64,000 bases of DNA from Tribonema minus (lineage: Eukaryota; Sar; Xanthophyceae; Tribonematales; Tribonemataceae): the NCBI GenBank assembly GCA_017506865.1, contig JAFCMP010000525.1, positions 62,001-126,000 of the forward strand. Direction: 5' to 3'. The translations under genes and the position numbers were made by a program. The notes under the pieces were generated by a model, which was not told where the DNA came from, made no database searches, and was given only the letters and a program-made list of their open reading frames with translations. Below, in pieces: positions 33,581-45,519 of this stretch (position 1 is its first letter; each line of letters begins with the position of its first letter).

Positions 33581-33979
33581 CAGCGCAGACTAGGCTGCTG
33601 CGTTGACGCAAGCTTTTCGATTGCATAGGCAACCCGGCCTCCCTTGGGCCTTTATAAATACAAGTCCATACGTACTCCAGCTGAACTCCTGAACTCCAGA
33701 TGTACTCCATGGAAAAAGTGAATGCTGACGTGTGTATGCATATATGTGTAGAAGCAACGAGACATTTGTGCAAAAGAGCACGATGAACGACGGCTGAGAC
33801 CCGCTGCTGCCAGCACTGAATGATTCGGCTGGCGCAAATGTGGACATATAGCCTGCATGCACTGCTGTATAAGCTCCTAGGACACAGCGCAGACTAGGCT
33901 GCTGCGTTGACGGAAGCTTTTCGATTACATAGGCAACCCGGCCTCCCTTGGGCCATTATAAATACAAGTCCATACGTAC
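33581..33979. repeat. 95-bp direct repeat with TATA-like box, two copies
   Basis: 33581-33675 and 33885-33979 (304 bp apart) are nearly identical, from CAGCGCAGACTAGGCTGC to AATACAAGTCCATACGTAC; both contain TTATAAATA. They lie just upstream of the PIG-X start, so they may be duplicated promoter sequence or a short mobile repeat. Confidence 0.85.
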
Positions 33980-34849
33980 AAGCTCTGCGGTGCAAGGCAG
34001 ACCACAAGTTTGCTGCGCATGTGATCTCAGGAATATACCAAACCTGCGGCCTCCTTTGGTGCCTTCATGAGTGCAAGCCATTGGGTTTGTCATCGCGATA
34101 TCGTACTTTGCAGTTGCCAAATTGGTCACCCACTGGCAGGTGTTGCGAATGCACTGCAATGTGCACGAGGGGGCGGGCGTCGATCGGAAATTGAGAGTAA
34201 GCTATACCAAGCTGGTGCAAGGACCGATAGGTGCGAGCTTTTTTAAAACTGATCATTTCTAAATGCGCGAGAGGAAAGCATGCGCCGCGGTGGAGGCCAT
34301 GGCACACCCCTGATATGAACACCAACAGAATGCGGCACTACTGTTCCTGTAAAAGATGCGTACTGGCTGGCGTTTTTCAGGCCATGAGCAGGTGTGCCCT
34401 AAACTTTAATCGATGCTGGAAGAAGCGCATTTTCGCGACGCTGCGTGATGCATGCATGCACTGTGAGAAAATTATGTGCAACCAAACCAATTAGAAGTAC
34501 CACGCAGCAGCTGACGATATTGGGCTGCTTCCGCAGCACATGCAGTTGAATTAACGCCGTGCATCGCACCTTCTTGCAACTCGAAAGCATCACAACAGAG
34601 ACGGGCAACGACAGAAGAGCCAAGATCACAAGACATGAGCACGGTCTTGTGTCGCATTCACTGCATGCATGTGGTTTTTGCTGAATTGATGCCATGGCAA
34701 CTATGCTCGTGAATCATGATGCACCGTACATAGCATTTGCGCACTGAGCCCCCCTTGAGGCTTGGACGACAAGATGCAGCATGCTGCCGCAGCGGTCCTC
34801 TCAACTTGATCTACTACTGATGGTCCAGTGGTGGGCGCGCAAACCTAGG
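33980..34849. other. No gene recognised
   Basis: Short frames only; no motif or repeat stands out. Confidence 0.4.
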
Positions 34850-35662
34850 TCATTCAGCGGCTGCAGAGCTGCTGTGTAAAACACGAATGTCATGCTCACT
34901 CCTGCAGGCACGATCTGAGAAACGGACATGCTGGATCGTCAAGTAGAAGGCCCCAGCAGCCCCCATTGCCATGTAAGCCCTGACTAGCATGTACAGGTCT
35001 CCGCTGCCCAGCCAAAGCGCAGTCTGGAGTGCGCCGAGGATACCTCCGCCAACGGATATGGCAGTGCTGTGGGCGCTGTATCTGCGGGCATATACAACGA
35101 AACTGAGCGCAATGACGTCGTACTCATCAAGTGGCTGCAGCAGGCTGCCTACCCCGGCAGATTCAGGCAAATAGTACCTTAGTACCCGCGTCGTCCAGAG
35201 GGATCTGTAGGATCTCGAAAGCAGCTCTCCCGCAAGCCCGAGCGCCGCCCCCGCAGCAATCACCGTGAAAAGACCGCTCCTGCCTGTGAGACCCAGGATG
35301 CGAGCATATGTACTCACTATACCCTGCACAGTACCTCCTGCGCCACTCCGCGTGCCAGTGGCCGGGGGCTCAGGCTGCATCGGCATGAGCACAGCCCAGG
35401 CAGTCACCGCAGACACAGTCCTGGCGAAAACGGTGGTGGCCAGGCAGCTCCTGCCTTCTCCGCATGGGCTCCACTTGAAAGAATCCTTGTAGAGGAGGTT
35501 CACGCCAAGGTACTCGCCAACGCCCGCAGCCAGAACCGTGTATTTCCAAGTCGTGTTGTTCAGGCCGACATGCAAGGCCTCTGAAAGGCATACTGCATTC
35601 AAGCATTCACTTGTCTTGCTGTACATAGTCTGCATGTGTATGATTAAGCATGTGCTTCGCAC
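34850..35662 (-). CDS. Multi-pass membrane protein, diverged intact member of the local plastid-targeted family
   Basis: 270 codons, uninterrupted. It shares with the three copies at 39-56 kb the core GEYLGVNLLYKDSFKW, TTVFARTVSAVTAWAVLMPM, SGLFTVIAAGAALGLAGELL and AISVGGGILGALQTALWL. About five hydrophobic segments are seen, so an integral membrane protein is likely. Unlike the copies, this frame has no visible signal peptide or A-F-A-P motif; its N-terminus (MRSTCLIIHMQ...) is unrelated and may be spurious, with the targeting exon missing or upstream. No characterised family is recognised. It is the only member with an undamaged core and may be the ancestral locus. Confidence 0.6.
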   Translation of the reverse strand: MRSTCLIIHMQTMYSKTSECLNAVCLSEALHVGLNNTTWKYTVLAAGVGEYLGVNLLYKDSFKWSPCGEGRSCLATTVFARTVSAVTAWAVLMPMQPEPPATGTRSGAGGTVQGIVSTYARILGLTGRSGLFTVIAAGAALGLAGELLSRSYRSLWTTRVLRYYLPESAGVGSLLQPLDEYDVIALSFVVYARRYSAHSTAISVGGGILGALQTALWLGSGDLYMLVRAYMAMGAAGAFYLTIQHVRFSDRACRSEHDIRVLHSSSAAAE

Positions 35663-36600
35663 TTCAGATTAGGGCAGCTGGACCTTATTGCACGCACAGT
35701 AACAAATGATCAGTGCTGGTGCACAACAATTGTATGAAGCACCTCTGTCATTGTTTCTAATACACCAGACTAGGGACAAGTTTCAGCAGTTTCAAAGCAC
35801 GAGTCCAATGCATTGATTGGACGACCATGTACACCAACCAAATGTCCTGTTAGTGCACGGAATGCTTCTGCTGTTGGACACCTTTGTCGATTGACTGACG
35901 CATGCGATTAGACACCTGCTTGGCATCAAGGCAGACAACTACTTGGCTCGAATTCTCACGCATGCGAGTTCGGCGCATGCACAACTTCTCATTGAAGTAA
36001 CATGCCAATTTTTGTATAAGCATACAGGCATATGCCTATGATTGGGGCACCAGACTACCAGTTCACCAAGTGCATCACAAGGCTCATGGCCAGGTTCATG
36101 TGCATGCACTTCGACACAGTAGCATGCATCACAGCATGTGCTATGCGCAACCGCTTGTGGCTAGAGACATTGGGTAACCTGCGGCTTCTATCTGTGTGCC
36201 ATGGTTAGCAGCGTACATTGTGTGCGCCCAGGTACCGAGATGCTTTACATCCACAACACCTGGCGCATATTTGCAACCTCAGTGAGAATTTCACAGTTTG
36301 GGGCAACGTGGTGCATCTTAAAATTCCCAATGATGAAGCATCGAGGGCGAGCCAACTGCTCACTGCAAACGTGAGCAGTTCAGAACTGTTCAATTTGAGG
36401 CTAAAATGTATAGCATTTTAGTCGTACCTGTGCAGCATCTTGCCAGCTGGATGTTTGTTGGTCAACACTGTAGAACCAGCATCGTTCCTCATAATTGCGC
36501 TGTTCAGCTGGTGCGAGGGGCACACAACAGACGGGCTGAGCTTCAGCAGCATTCATGCCACAAGATGCTCTGAAGCCACACTTGCATGCATTCTCAATCC
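35663..36600. other. No gene recognised
   Basis: AT-richer sequence with CATGC-rich words (36090-36150); only short frames. Confidence 0.4.
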
Positions 36601-36636
36601 TGAGTGGTGCAACCAGAGCAGCTTCAAGTGCTTCTC

Positions 36637-36936
36637 TCACCGCGCCGATCCACGACTCGAATCTGACATTTGACAGGATGAGACGTCGCCGACCAGCGCA
36701 GGCTTGCTGGTCCTCGCAACGAACATGAAAGCCGCGCTGCCAACAAGCAGTCCGGCTGCGAGCAAAGCCTGCCGCGAGCTGCTGGTGCTCTTGTCAAGTG
36801 CAAGCGTGGGGATGGGTGGCGTCTCGCTCTGGACCCTGTTGCAGACCCGACCCTGGCGGAAGATGAAGCTGCGGGCCACCGGCAGCAACGCCGCTCTGCT
36901 CCACAATTCACTTTGAGCGCGCACCGAATACAGCAT
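36637..36936 (-). CDS. Possible small mitochondrial single-pass membrane protein
   Basis: 99 codons from ATG 36936 to TGA 36637. The first 35 residues are Arg-rich and nearly free of acidic residues (MLYSVRAQSELWSRAALLPV...), as in mitochondrial presequences. One hydrophobic segment follows (ALLAAGLLVGSAAFMFVA), then a short polar tail. No family is recognised. Overlapping frames extend further left and right, so the ends are uncertain. The copy-tail of the composite repeat begins about 130 bp to the right. Confidence 0.4.
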   Translation of the reverse strand: MLYSVRAQSELWSRAALLPVARSFIFRQGRVCNRVQSETPPIPTLALDKSTSSSRQALLAAGLLVGSAAFMFVARTSKPALVGDVSSCQMSDSSRGSAR

Positions 36937-37061
36937 GGTCGACGACGTGTGTGCAGGCTGACTGACGCTGACTGACGCGCTTCGCCGAGCGAGCGGGAGC
37001 AACTTCCCAACACGCACCCTGGGGCTGCTGGTTGAAGTTTTTCTGAAACCGCGGCGCAATC

Positions 37062-39215
37062 GGGTTGAGCACCGTGCTGTAGCCACAGCGGTGTCCAAGA
37101 GAGGTGCACAAAGAATTTTACCTACATAACCTGTGCAAAGAAAGAGCTCGACTACATCACGCGGTCAGTGGGTAAGCTCACAAGATGATCGGTTTGCGCT
37201 ATGATGTCGCCCCCTCTGGCTGATGCAGCGCCGCTGCGCTTTCTTGTTGAAACTACGGCGTTGCTCATCAGTCTCCAAAAAGAATTGACTCAGCCGAAAA
37301 AAACGCCATGTGTTGCAGGAACAGACCGCGTATGCCGCGACCGCTTCCTTCTGGCAGTCCATGCAGCAAGCAGTGAAGCTTTCTACGCCGTCACTGGCAG
37401 TGGTCAAGACGCCGCCGCATGGGGAGAGGGGGGCGGGATTGCGGGCATGTTGGCCTACTAGGGGAAGGGGGGGATCGCAGGGCACGGCGAAACGTTCTGC
37501 GCTCAAATCACACATCACTTGTGTGTACATTTGTGACGACAGCAGGTGCTGCTTTGGCCTTGATGATATCCGGAGTCCCCTAGCTTTCGTTGGCGACAAA
37601 CACTGTGGCACATTGGGTAAGTAGTCGGCATTTGAAGTAAACTTTACTATGCGCGATCACGATCATGGCTCTCCCTTGCAATCGGCAGCTGGTGTTCATC
37701 ACGCATGTATCAATGTGCATGTTCACTGATTAATGATGCTGCTGCTTTCAGAGTTGTAGATCATCCAAGCGTATACCTTAGAACCATTGCAACACAATGG
37801 TGATATCTGAACTAGTTTCACAGGTAGACAAATGAACCTTGTTGCACTGTGACCATCAAGCATCTCAGGATATCTCACTGCAGATGTGTGCCAGGCGCAG
37901 TCTGTGAGACGGTGGCTGCGTGTGAAGCGGGACAACTTGACCCCCCCCCCCCCCCCCCCGAGGCCGCTATGATGCCTGGGGGCCCGGGGAGGGGGGGGGT
38001 TAACCAGTAGGCGGGTCCCCGGGCCGGCACAGGATATTTGAGTGTTTGAGCGGTCAACGACGCATTCATTTGCAATATGTGTATGTGGACAGAAGCAGGT
38101 GCTGAGGTTGTACAGACAGTGGTTGTGCGAGAAGCGAGATGACCCCCCCCCGGAGGGGGGTCCCCGGGTAAGGCGGGGGATCTACTCGTAGGCAGGCCCC
38201 GCCACGGCACACCTACTTTGTTGAGCTTTGAATCATATGTTTATAAATCTATAGTTGCAATGTGTGTTTGAAAAACATTTGACAAGCATGTGAATTGCGC
38301 ATTTGTCATAGTCATGTTCTGAAGCGCTTGCAGGTGCAGGTGCTGCTTTTGTTTATCACGCACATGCTCTTTCCAGAAAACCAGTTCTATCAACACGCAC
38401 GTTTAAGTTCGTTTACGCACCCAGTCACGTATACCCACCCACAGTGGGGAGTCCTCACCCGCAACTAGGCTTCATGCTACCTCAGCTGGTGCGTCCGACA
38501 CTGGCTGGTAAACGACAACCAACATCAAGGGCAAGCCTGTACTTTGTGCGCGACTCATCCACCGTGACCCTGGGGGGTTGTGTGCGTGTCACCGTCAGGA
38601 GCCAAGTGCGCTACGCAATGCTACAGCGGCCAGCCTGCCAGTGAGCATTCGGTCGCAGTGTTCAAGATGGGCAGTGCTGGGCCATGCACCAAACAATTGT
38701 GCCCTTTACTGAGCGGCGAGATGCGGCATCATGTCAAGGCTACAGTACCAGTCAAGCAATCGTGGACAAACCAGTGATCACAGGCAACCCAATTTTGTAC
38801 AAGGCGGAAAGCGCATTTCACACAGGTGACACCGTCCAATTACTAGTAGCTTTGATGCAACAGGCACATGACTGGAGTCGTGTCGCGGTCATCGCATGCA
38901 TTTTTTTGTGAATTGTTACCACGGATTCTTACTGGTGCGCTGTGCCCTACATCTACCTTGAAACACATACTTCAAGCACACCGCTGCTGCTGCTGTCTGC
39001 TCAAACTAGTGCTGACTGCGCACTGCAACCACTGCAACACTGCTGGCAACTTGGGCTATTGTGATATGAAGAATATCATCATAAAGTATATGATATAGTC
39101 CGAGCGTTGCGCCAGACTAGTTGCAAATGTTTCCTCATGCCAATGGCAGCGAACTGCTTCTTGAATGAAGCTGGACTGGGCAATCATGTAGAAGGCCCCA
39201 AAGCGGCTCATCAAC
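37062..39215. repeat. Non-coding tail of the composite repeat, copy A
   Basis: Begins with GAGCACCGTGCTGTAGCCAC, which in copies B and C (45421, 52671) is the end of the gag-like frame. It then follows the same order: CCTCTGGCTGATGCAGCGCC block, poly-C/poly-G hairpins (37940-38000, 38143-38180), and the CACCGTCAGGAGCCAAGTGC block (38590), ending at the membrane-gene 3' end. It is more diverged than B and C are from each other. Confidence 0.75.
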
Positions 39216-39219
39216 TTGA

Positions 39220-40058
39220 CTATGTACACAGCGTATAGCGTGTACTTATGATCTTGTATTTATAGCAGCCCCAAGGTGGGCTTGATGCGTTGCAGGTGCC
39301 TATATTCCAGCCACAGCGCAGCCTGGAGTATGCCGAGGACACCTGCACCAATAGATACAGCAGTGCCGTGGGTGCTGTACCTGTGGTTGTATAAAAAACC
39401 AAAAATGTGAGGAAACTGTACTTACACAGTCTGAGAGTCTGAGGCTGCAGCGCCGCGCTCACTGCCAGTGGCAGCCTGCCCGGCGCCAGCGATGGCAGCT
39501 CTCCTGCAAGCCCGATCACCGTCCCCGCCGCAATCGCTGTGAAGAGACCGCTGTTGCCCGTGAACCCCAGACTGTCGGCAAACCACCTCGCCATTGCCTG
39601 TGTGCGGGTCGTTCGGACACCCTTCGGTCTGTCCAGGGGCTGCATCGGCATGAGCATTGCCCAGGCAGTCACCGCGGACAGTATCCTGGCGAGAACGGTT
39701 ATTGCCTTGCAGGCTCTGCCTTTTCCACATGCCTTCCGTTTGGAGAAGGCACTGTACAGAGGGTCCACACCAAGATACTCGCCAGCGCGATCGGCGATGC
39801 CCTTATAGAACCACACTCGAACCATTTTCGCTATCCCTGACCGGGCGGCTTCTTCAAACGGGTTTCCTGGCATGAACGCGCCGTTGATCTGAAGAGCAAG
39901 CGGATTGCCCCCCCACGAAGCATCCAAATTGAGCTGCCAGTGTCAACAGCTTTCGATCTGAACACGCGCTTATGTTTGAGGGGCGCGAAGGCCTGCGTTG
40001 CTTGCGCCAAAAGCAGCAGTGCTGCGGCTATCAACAGGTTGTGGAATGCACGCATCAT
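39220..40058 (-). pseudogene. Plastid-targeted membrane protein, copy 1 (one-base frameshift)
   Basis: From ATG 40058 or 40055 the product starts with a signal peptide ending QATQAFAPLKH, a textbook A-F-A-P plastid signal, then SSIWMLRGGA. Compared with copies 2 and 3, one base is missing near the seven-base C run at 39908-39914, so the frame changes before the core (GNPFEEAAR, AGEYLGVDPLYSAF, ARILSAVTAWAMLMPMQP, SGLFTAIAAG, GLAGELP), which is otherwise open to 39220. The C-terminal third differs from the other copies. A homopolymer sequencing error is possible. Function unknown; about four hydrophobic segments are seen. Confidence 0.6.
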
Positions 40059-40198
40059 TTGAGCTGATCTCGCGTGTGGCTGCTTCGGCCAGAGAGCGTG
40101 GTGTGCGTCCAGCGTGTCATCTCGGTCCATCAAAATCACATCAAAAACTTCCTCCTTCATCTTCAACGCGGGGCGGTGCATTGTTGGCTTGCTTCGCA

Positions 40199-40720
40199 TA
40201 GGAAAATTTAGACACGTAAGTAGTCTCATGGGCCTTGGACCCCACTACAAAAACCCTACTTTCCGCATCGTTTGACCACTTTGGCGCTATGTCACGCGAC
40301 ACCCAGGCGCTGCTACACGCACTCGCCGAGCAGAGCACGGGCAGCTCAATCTTGCCTGGCGCCGCCGCACCTCTCTCGCGCTACAGCTACAACGCACGCT
40401 CACACGCGTTGTGGTTGACAGGAACGCGGCCATAGCCCCTGATGGCGACGTCAGCGTCATCGCTGCACAATGTTGCGCGGCCCTCGCCGCGCCGATCCGC
40501 CGCCGCCGCCCCCCCCCCCTCGTAGATATACTTCAGAAGTATTTACTTATCGCAAAGCCCGTTTTATCGTGTGCTCAGCCCATGCGGTCCAGGACATGAT
40601 TTACACCTTCAGCGCCAAATGCACGCAAAGTGTGTAGTACAGCTCGCCTCTGCCTCGCTCGCCTGGTCTGCCCAGTGCATGCAGCGCAGCAAACTTTAAG
40701 CCAGGCAGCGTGGCCAAGAC
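40199..40720 (+). mobile_element. Retroelement 3' fragment, copy A
   Basis: Encodes LDPTTKTLLSASFDHFGAMS and RDTQALLHALAEQS, the same C-terminal part as at 48.9-49.7, 56.6 and 59.5 kb, then breaks down. The following 3' tail (GCTCAGCCCATGCGGTCCAG at about 40573) recurs at 49.7, 50.2 and 59.9 kb. Confidence 0.75.
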
Positions 40721-40739
40721 CGAGGTCTTGACCTCCCAG

Positions 40740-41660
40740 GGAAGCCAAGATGTGGGGAGTGTGCATTGTGCTTGCAATAGTCCCTGTAACTCTATGCGTT
40801 AGTTTAGCTGTCTTGGACGTCAGCAGTAACTGCACAAAGTCTGGCTGGCTGCAAGTTGGTGGGAAGTTCCTTCTTGCTCCCCCTTGGTAGTTTTTGCAGT
40901 TGGGTTTTGTGGGGAGTGTGCATTTTGCTTTCAATGTTCCCTGCCATTCTATGAGTTAGCCTAGCTGTCTTGCATGGTGCTTGGCAGTGACACAGTTGTC
41001 AGCAGTAACTGCTTGGTGTCTGTTGAGTGCAGGAATTTGTGGGAAGATTTGTCTTGCTTCCAGAAGACCATTGCTAAGTAGTTTTTGAAGTTGGATTTGA
41101 GTTCAGTCTAGTGGTGCTAGGGAGCATCTGGTGAATGGACACAGTTTTCAGATTGAAGACAAGCTCTGCCTTCTACTTTTGCTGCTTGGGGGATCTGCAT
41201 AGCTCAGCAGTGGTTTGTTGGTGTCAGGCTTGATCAACCTGCCCCAACTGCTGCTGCTGCAGAACCTCAGGAGGTGGGACTAGCTCTTCAGTTGGAGGAG
41301 TCTGCGTTTCGAACCTCAGGCGTGCAACAGGCGCGTATGGAGTGAGGTATCGAGGGTCACTGCAAGCGGGCTAGCAGTGTCAAGGGGGTGCCTGTCGGGT
41401 CGCAACCACAGGTGAATTCAGCGAGAAGCAAAGAAAACTTGTTGGACGTAATGACACCCGTGGAGTGCAGGGAGCTCAGCTGGACCTAGGAGCAAAACTG
41501 ACTAGGCAAGCGGCACAGACATGTGCCAGGAGCACCGATGGTCGGGAAGACCATCAAGGGGACAGGACCCACGACCCGCTCGGGGAGCTCAAGTCGCGGC
41601 AGAATTGCTGCAGGTCCTGCGGCCACGGAGGCCGGAGCGGATGAGGCTCAGCCGCCGGGC
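40740..41660. other. Non-coding with a direct repeat
   Basis: GGGAGTGTGCATT...GTTAG...TAGCTGTCTTG occurs at 40756-40816 and 40915-40975 with about ten changes. No gene is recognised. Confidence 0.5.
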
Positions 41661-41667
41661 CGGCGGC

Positions 41668-42109
41668 GCAGGATCCGCTCCGCTCATCGGCGACCCTGAA
41701 AGCCAAGAAGCAACCGAGGCCCTTGTCCAGTAGTAAAGTCTCCAGGGGCAGAACTGATATTGAAGTTGGGTTATGGCATGCTGTAGCCCTATGTCAGGGG
41801 CATCTGCTGACTACTCACTTGTTGAAGTTGATATTGATCCTGACGTGATATTGAACTTCAACGGTGATATTCAGACTTCAACTTCATGCCAACTTCAACT
41901 GTCATATCACTGCTCAACGTGCAATAGCACGGCTCCACCCATCTCAACTTCAACAACCAAGAGCTCCTCTGGTGCGTCTGAGTGAGGCCAACAACCTACT
42001 ATTATCTAACTTCAACAGTTTGAGGGTCTTGACTGACCTCACTATAGCATAAGTGCTCGGTTGCTTTTTGGGTTTCAGGGTCGCGGATGGGCGGAGCGGA
42101 TCCTGGGGC
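41668..42109. repeat. Long inverted repeat around an ACTTCAA-rich centre
   Basis: Arm 41668-41720 (CAGGATCCGCTCCGCTCATC...GAAGCAACCGAG) is complementary, with few mismatches, to 42056-42109 (CTCGGTTGCTTTTTGGG...GGAGCGGATCCTGGGG). The spacer of about 335 bp contains repeated AACTTCAA words centred near 41870-41960. The right arm is the start of the gag-like region. Confidence 0.8.
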
Positions 42110-45100
42110 CCCGTGAGGGCGCGGCCGGAGCTGCGCCTATGGGTGCCAATAACGCTGGCTTGGTGTATCCAACAGGCGTTATGGAGGTGGCGATCGCCAT
42201 CGGCCTCACGGGGACCCCGGCGGCGGCGGCGGAGCCTGCCGCCATTCTAGGGGGGGAGGATCTTAGTGCGACGCCCACACAGGAGCACTGGCAGTTGCAG
42301 GATCAGGGGGCGGCGCCCACGGGTGGGCAGCCGCAGGCGGACCAGCAGCAACAGACTGCGGTCGCACACGAGGGAGCGGCGCTCATGCAGGAGCAAGCAT
42401 CGCAGCAGGTGCAGGGTGCAGCTATTGGCCATGTAACGGTGGCCCTGGAGCGCCCATCGAGGAGTGCCACTGGCAGCGAGGAGCGACTTCGGGAGCCCGC
42501 CGAGGCACGTGACAGGGAGCGGGCGACACGCGCCGTGCGCGCGGTGGCCCGCGGCATGTCTCTGCCGCCCGCGACGTTCGGAGGCCCTACCGGGCGGCTG
42601 CCTTTGCCCGGAGCCGTGGAGCGCGCGGAGGCAGGCCTGTCGCTATACCGTATACGGTGACCCTGCGCAGCGCGCAGCAGCGGCTGTGGCGGAAGCGACG
42701 CGCCAGGCGGCCGCACAGCGCGCTGCCGCGGCGGCGCAGGCGGCCCGCAGGGGAGCCGCTGCCGGGGCAGCGGAGGTGGCGCGCGGTGCCCGGCCCAGCA
42801 AGCTAACGCTCGCGGCGCTGCGCTAGGAGAACGCGGCGACACGCGAAGAGATGCCCAACTCGCTCTCCGCCATGATGATGCACGGCAGTAACGAGCGCAG
42901 GCATGCAACGTTCGCCGCGGACGCGGCGAACTTCAGAACCGCCACGACGGAGGATGCAGCCACACTGCGTGGGGAGGTCGGCGCTCTCGCGCGCTGATTG
43001 GAGGAGCCTGAGTACTTGAACCAGCTCTCCAACAACATGGGCGATCTGGCGCGCCAGATGGCGCTCATGGCCCGCGCCCCGGCGGCGCGGGAGCAGGCGA
43101 TCTGCGAGCGCGAAGCCACGAGGGACGCGGCAATGCAGCTCATGTTGCTGCAGGCGCTGCAGGCCACCATGGGGAGCGCGGCGTGCACCGCGCCAGGGGG
43201 GGGCGTAGAGCCGCAGCCTGACTGAGGCGGTGGGCGCCGCCAGCGCATCGCCCATACGCGGAGGCAGCGCTCAGCGCTGCTTGGCGTGGGCTACCTCGCC
43301 GGCACTGCTGGCAGCGGCGACGGCGACGGCAGTGACGGCGGCAGAAGCCTGAGCCGCGAACCGTCATTGCACTGTCTGACCATCGCCGACACGGCAGCAG
43401 CTGCAGCGACAGCGACTGAAGCGGCGGCAGCGGCGCGAGCTCGCTCTCTAGCGGCGCGAGGTGCGCGCAGCGCAAGCGTCGCAGGCGCCGCCGCGAGCGC
43501 AGCGAGGGCAGCAACGGCCGCGATGCCGAATGCGAGGTCACTAGGAGCAGCTTTGAGGCGCCGTCGCCAGTGGCCGGGGGCGTCAGCGGCGGCGGCAGAT
43601 GCCGCCGCAACCGGCGCACGCCGTCACCTGACAGCGAGGGTGCTTCGTATCAGCCGAATGCGCTGCTTTTAACTCCATCCGGAGCTGGAGCGGGGGGAGA
43701 ACTTCGATGAACACTTGCCAATGGGGTCGTGTCCGCACGGGTCGTGGCCTCCTGGGGCACCATTAACCTCATCAAAAGGGAAACGGCGGAGCTGACGGCG
43801 TACCAGCCTGAGGCGCTACCGCGGAGCGACGTGCCCCTAGTGCCGGCTGGCGGGGCACGCCGGCACAGGGATGAGGGGACCGTAGCCCTGATTCGCTGGA
43901 GGCCGGAGGGACTCGCCACGGGCTGGCTGGTGGACGAGAACGCTGTGAACCGCAATGCGGCAAGAGATCACCTCGTGCGCGTCGAGGAGACACCGGGTGG
44001 CGTCATGCAGCTGCTGCGCCAGCTGGGCTATTACCGCGCGTATGTGCGGTCAACGGCGCAGCAGCGGCAGCGCGGCGAGCGCGTGGACGCGGCAGCGGTG
44101 AGCCCAATAGCGCAGCGGCACTGGCAGCTGCGCTGCAGAATCATTGCAGCTGCTACACGCCGCTGTGCTGCAGGCGTCGGCAGAACTTGAAGGCACACGT
44201 CAGCAGCAGTTCGGTCCCGGCTGCGTCAGGAGGCTGGGGCGTCTGCAGACGCGCGCAGCGGAGCGTGACGGGGGGAAGGAGCTCGCCTTGCCCTCAACAG
44301 CAACGCGTCTTACTACGAGGGCGAAAGGAGGAGGGCGTTGGCGGAGCGAGTGGAGTCTACATGGAGGCCATGGCTCCACCTTGGCGACGACGACGACGAC
44401 GACTTGCGGGTGCTGCACGCATGTGAGGAGCGCAGGCGCGAGAGGGAACAAGATGACCAGCGTCGCATCACAGCCCTCTGCATGGACGGGCTGCGCGCCG
44501 CTACCAGGAGGCTCAATGACGCGCGCAGCACTGAGTCTCTGCAAGCCGCGGAGATCAGTGGCAGCCGCGGCAAGTCAGTGGAACCTGAACCGCAAGGCCA
44601 ACGCCGTCGCCGAGGCGGCACTCACTGGCAGCTGCGCGGGCTGCGCAAGAGGCTGACGGAAGAGGAACACGTCTACCGCCGGGTGGAGGACGAGTACTGG
44701 CGTGCCATCGACAAGGGCATTGTCAATCCCGGCAGGCCCGCGCTGGCCAGCAGCGGCGCGGCGGCGGCGGCGGCGGCGCGCGGCAACGATGCTGCTGCTG
44801 CTGCTGCTGCTGGGTGCCGCGGTGCTACCTCACCGCGCGCTGACGATGCTGACAGCGGTTATACTGCACCGCGCACTGGCAATGCTGGCGGCGGTGCGGC
44901 GATGGCGCACAGCAGCAATGCCGCTGCTGCTGCAAGGCGCGACGGCTCTGCTGCCGCCGGGCGTGACGGCTTTGCTGCCGCCGCGGCGGGGCGCAGCGGC
45001 GCAGCCGCTGCTGCCGGCGGGGGCGACGGCGTTAACGCCGCCGACGAGCGCGGCGACGCCATCGCCGAAATCGCCGCTGCAGCCGCAGCTGCCGCTGCGG

Positions 45101-45519
45101 CGGCCGCGTACAGCGGCGCCGCCTGCTGCAGAGCCGGCTGTGACGGGTTGCCGCTCACGGAGGAGGAGCTTACCATACTGGGGGTAGGCAGTGTCATGAC
45201 CGCTACGGTGCTGAGGGAGCAGGCTTCATGGAGCGGCTGGGCGGCGACGGGAGTTGGGGAGATTCTGAAGCACATTCTGAAGCACATACCACGCTCCCAC
45301 CAGGAGCAGTTCGAAGCCATGGAGGCGTTAGACACCAACTGGCGCCGCCACTACTACGACTCACTGACTGCTGGAGTCGCACACGCGATCTATGGGGGAC
45401 TAAAAACGCGTGACGTGATCGGCGTTGAGCGCCGTGCTGTAGCCACAGCAATGTCAAAGAGAGGTGCACAAGAACCCCACCTACCAGTACAGTACATGCT
45501 ACTAGTACTACTAGCCTGA
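42061..45519 (+). CDS. Gag-like / ORF1-like region of the composite repeat, unit B (frameshifted pieces)
   Basis: A series of frames in the same direction: 42061-42660 (Ala/Gln-rich), a coiled-coil-like stretch near 42998-43225 (LARQMALMARAPAAREQA...), 43729-44190 (AELTAYQPEALPRSD..., GLATGWLVDENAVNR, LLRQLGYYRAYV) and 44338-45519 (393 codons: EERRREREQDDQRRIT, VYRRVEDEYWRAIDKG, poly-Ala, GLPLTEEELTILGVGSVMTA, NWRRHYYDSL). Stops and frame changes separate them, so no full protein is made as it stands unless introns exist. Low complexity, charged coiled coils, repetition and closeness to RT fragments suggest a retroelement structural ORF, but no zinc knuckle or capsid fold is visible. A host repeat gene is the alternative. 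Confidence 0.5.
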
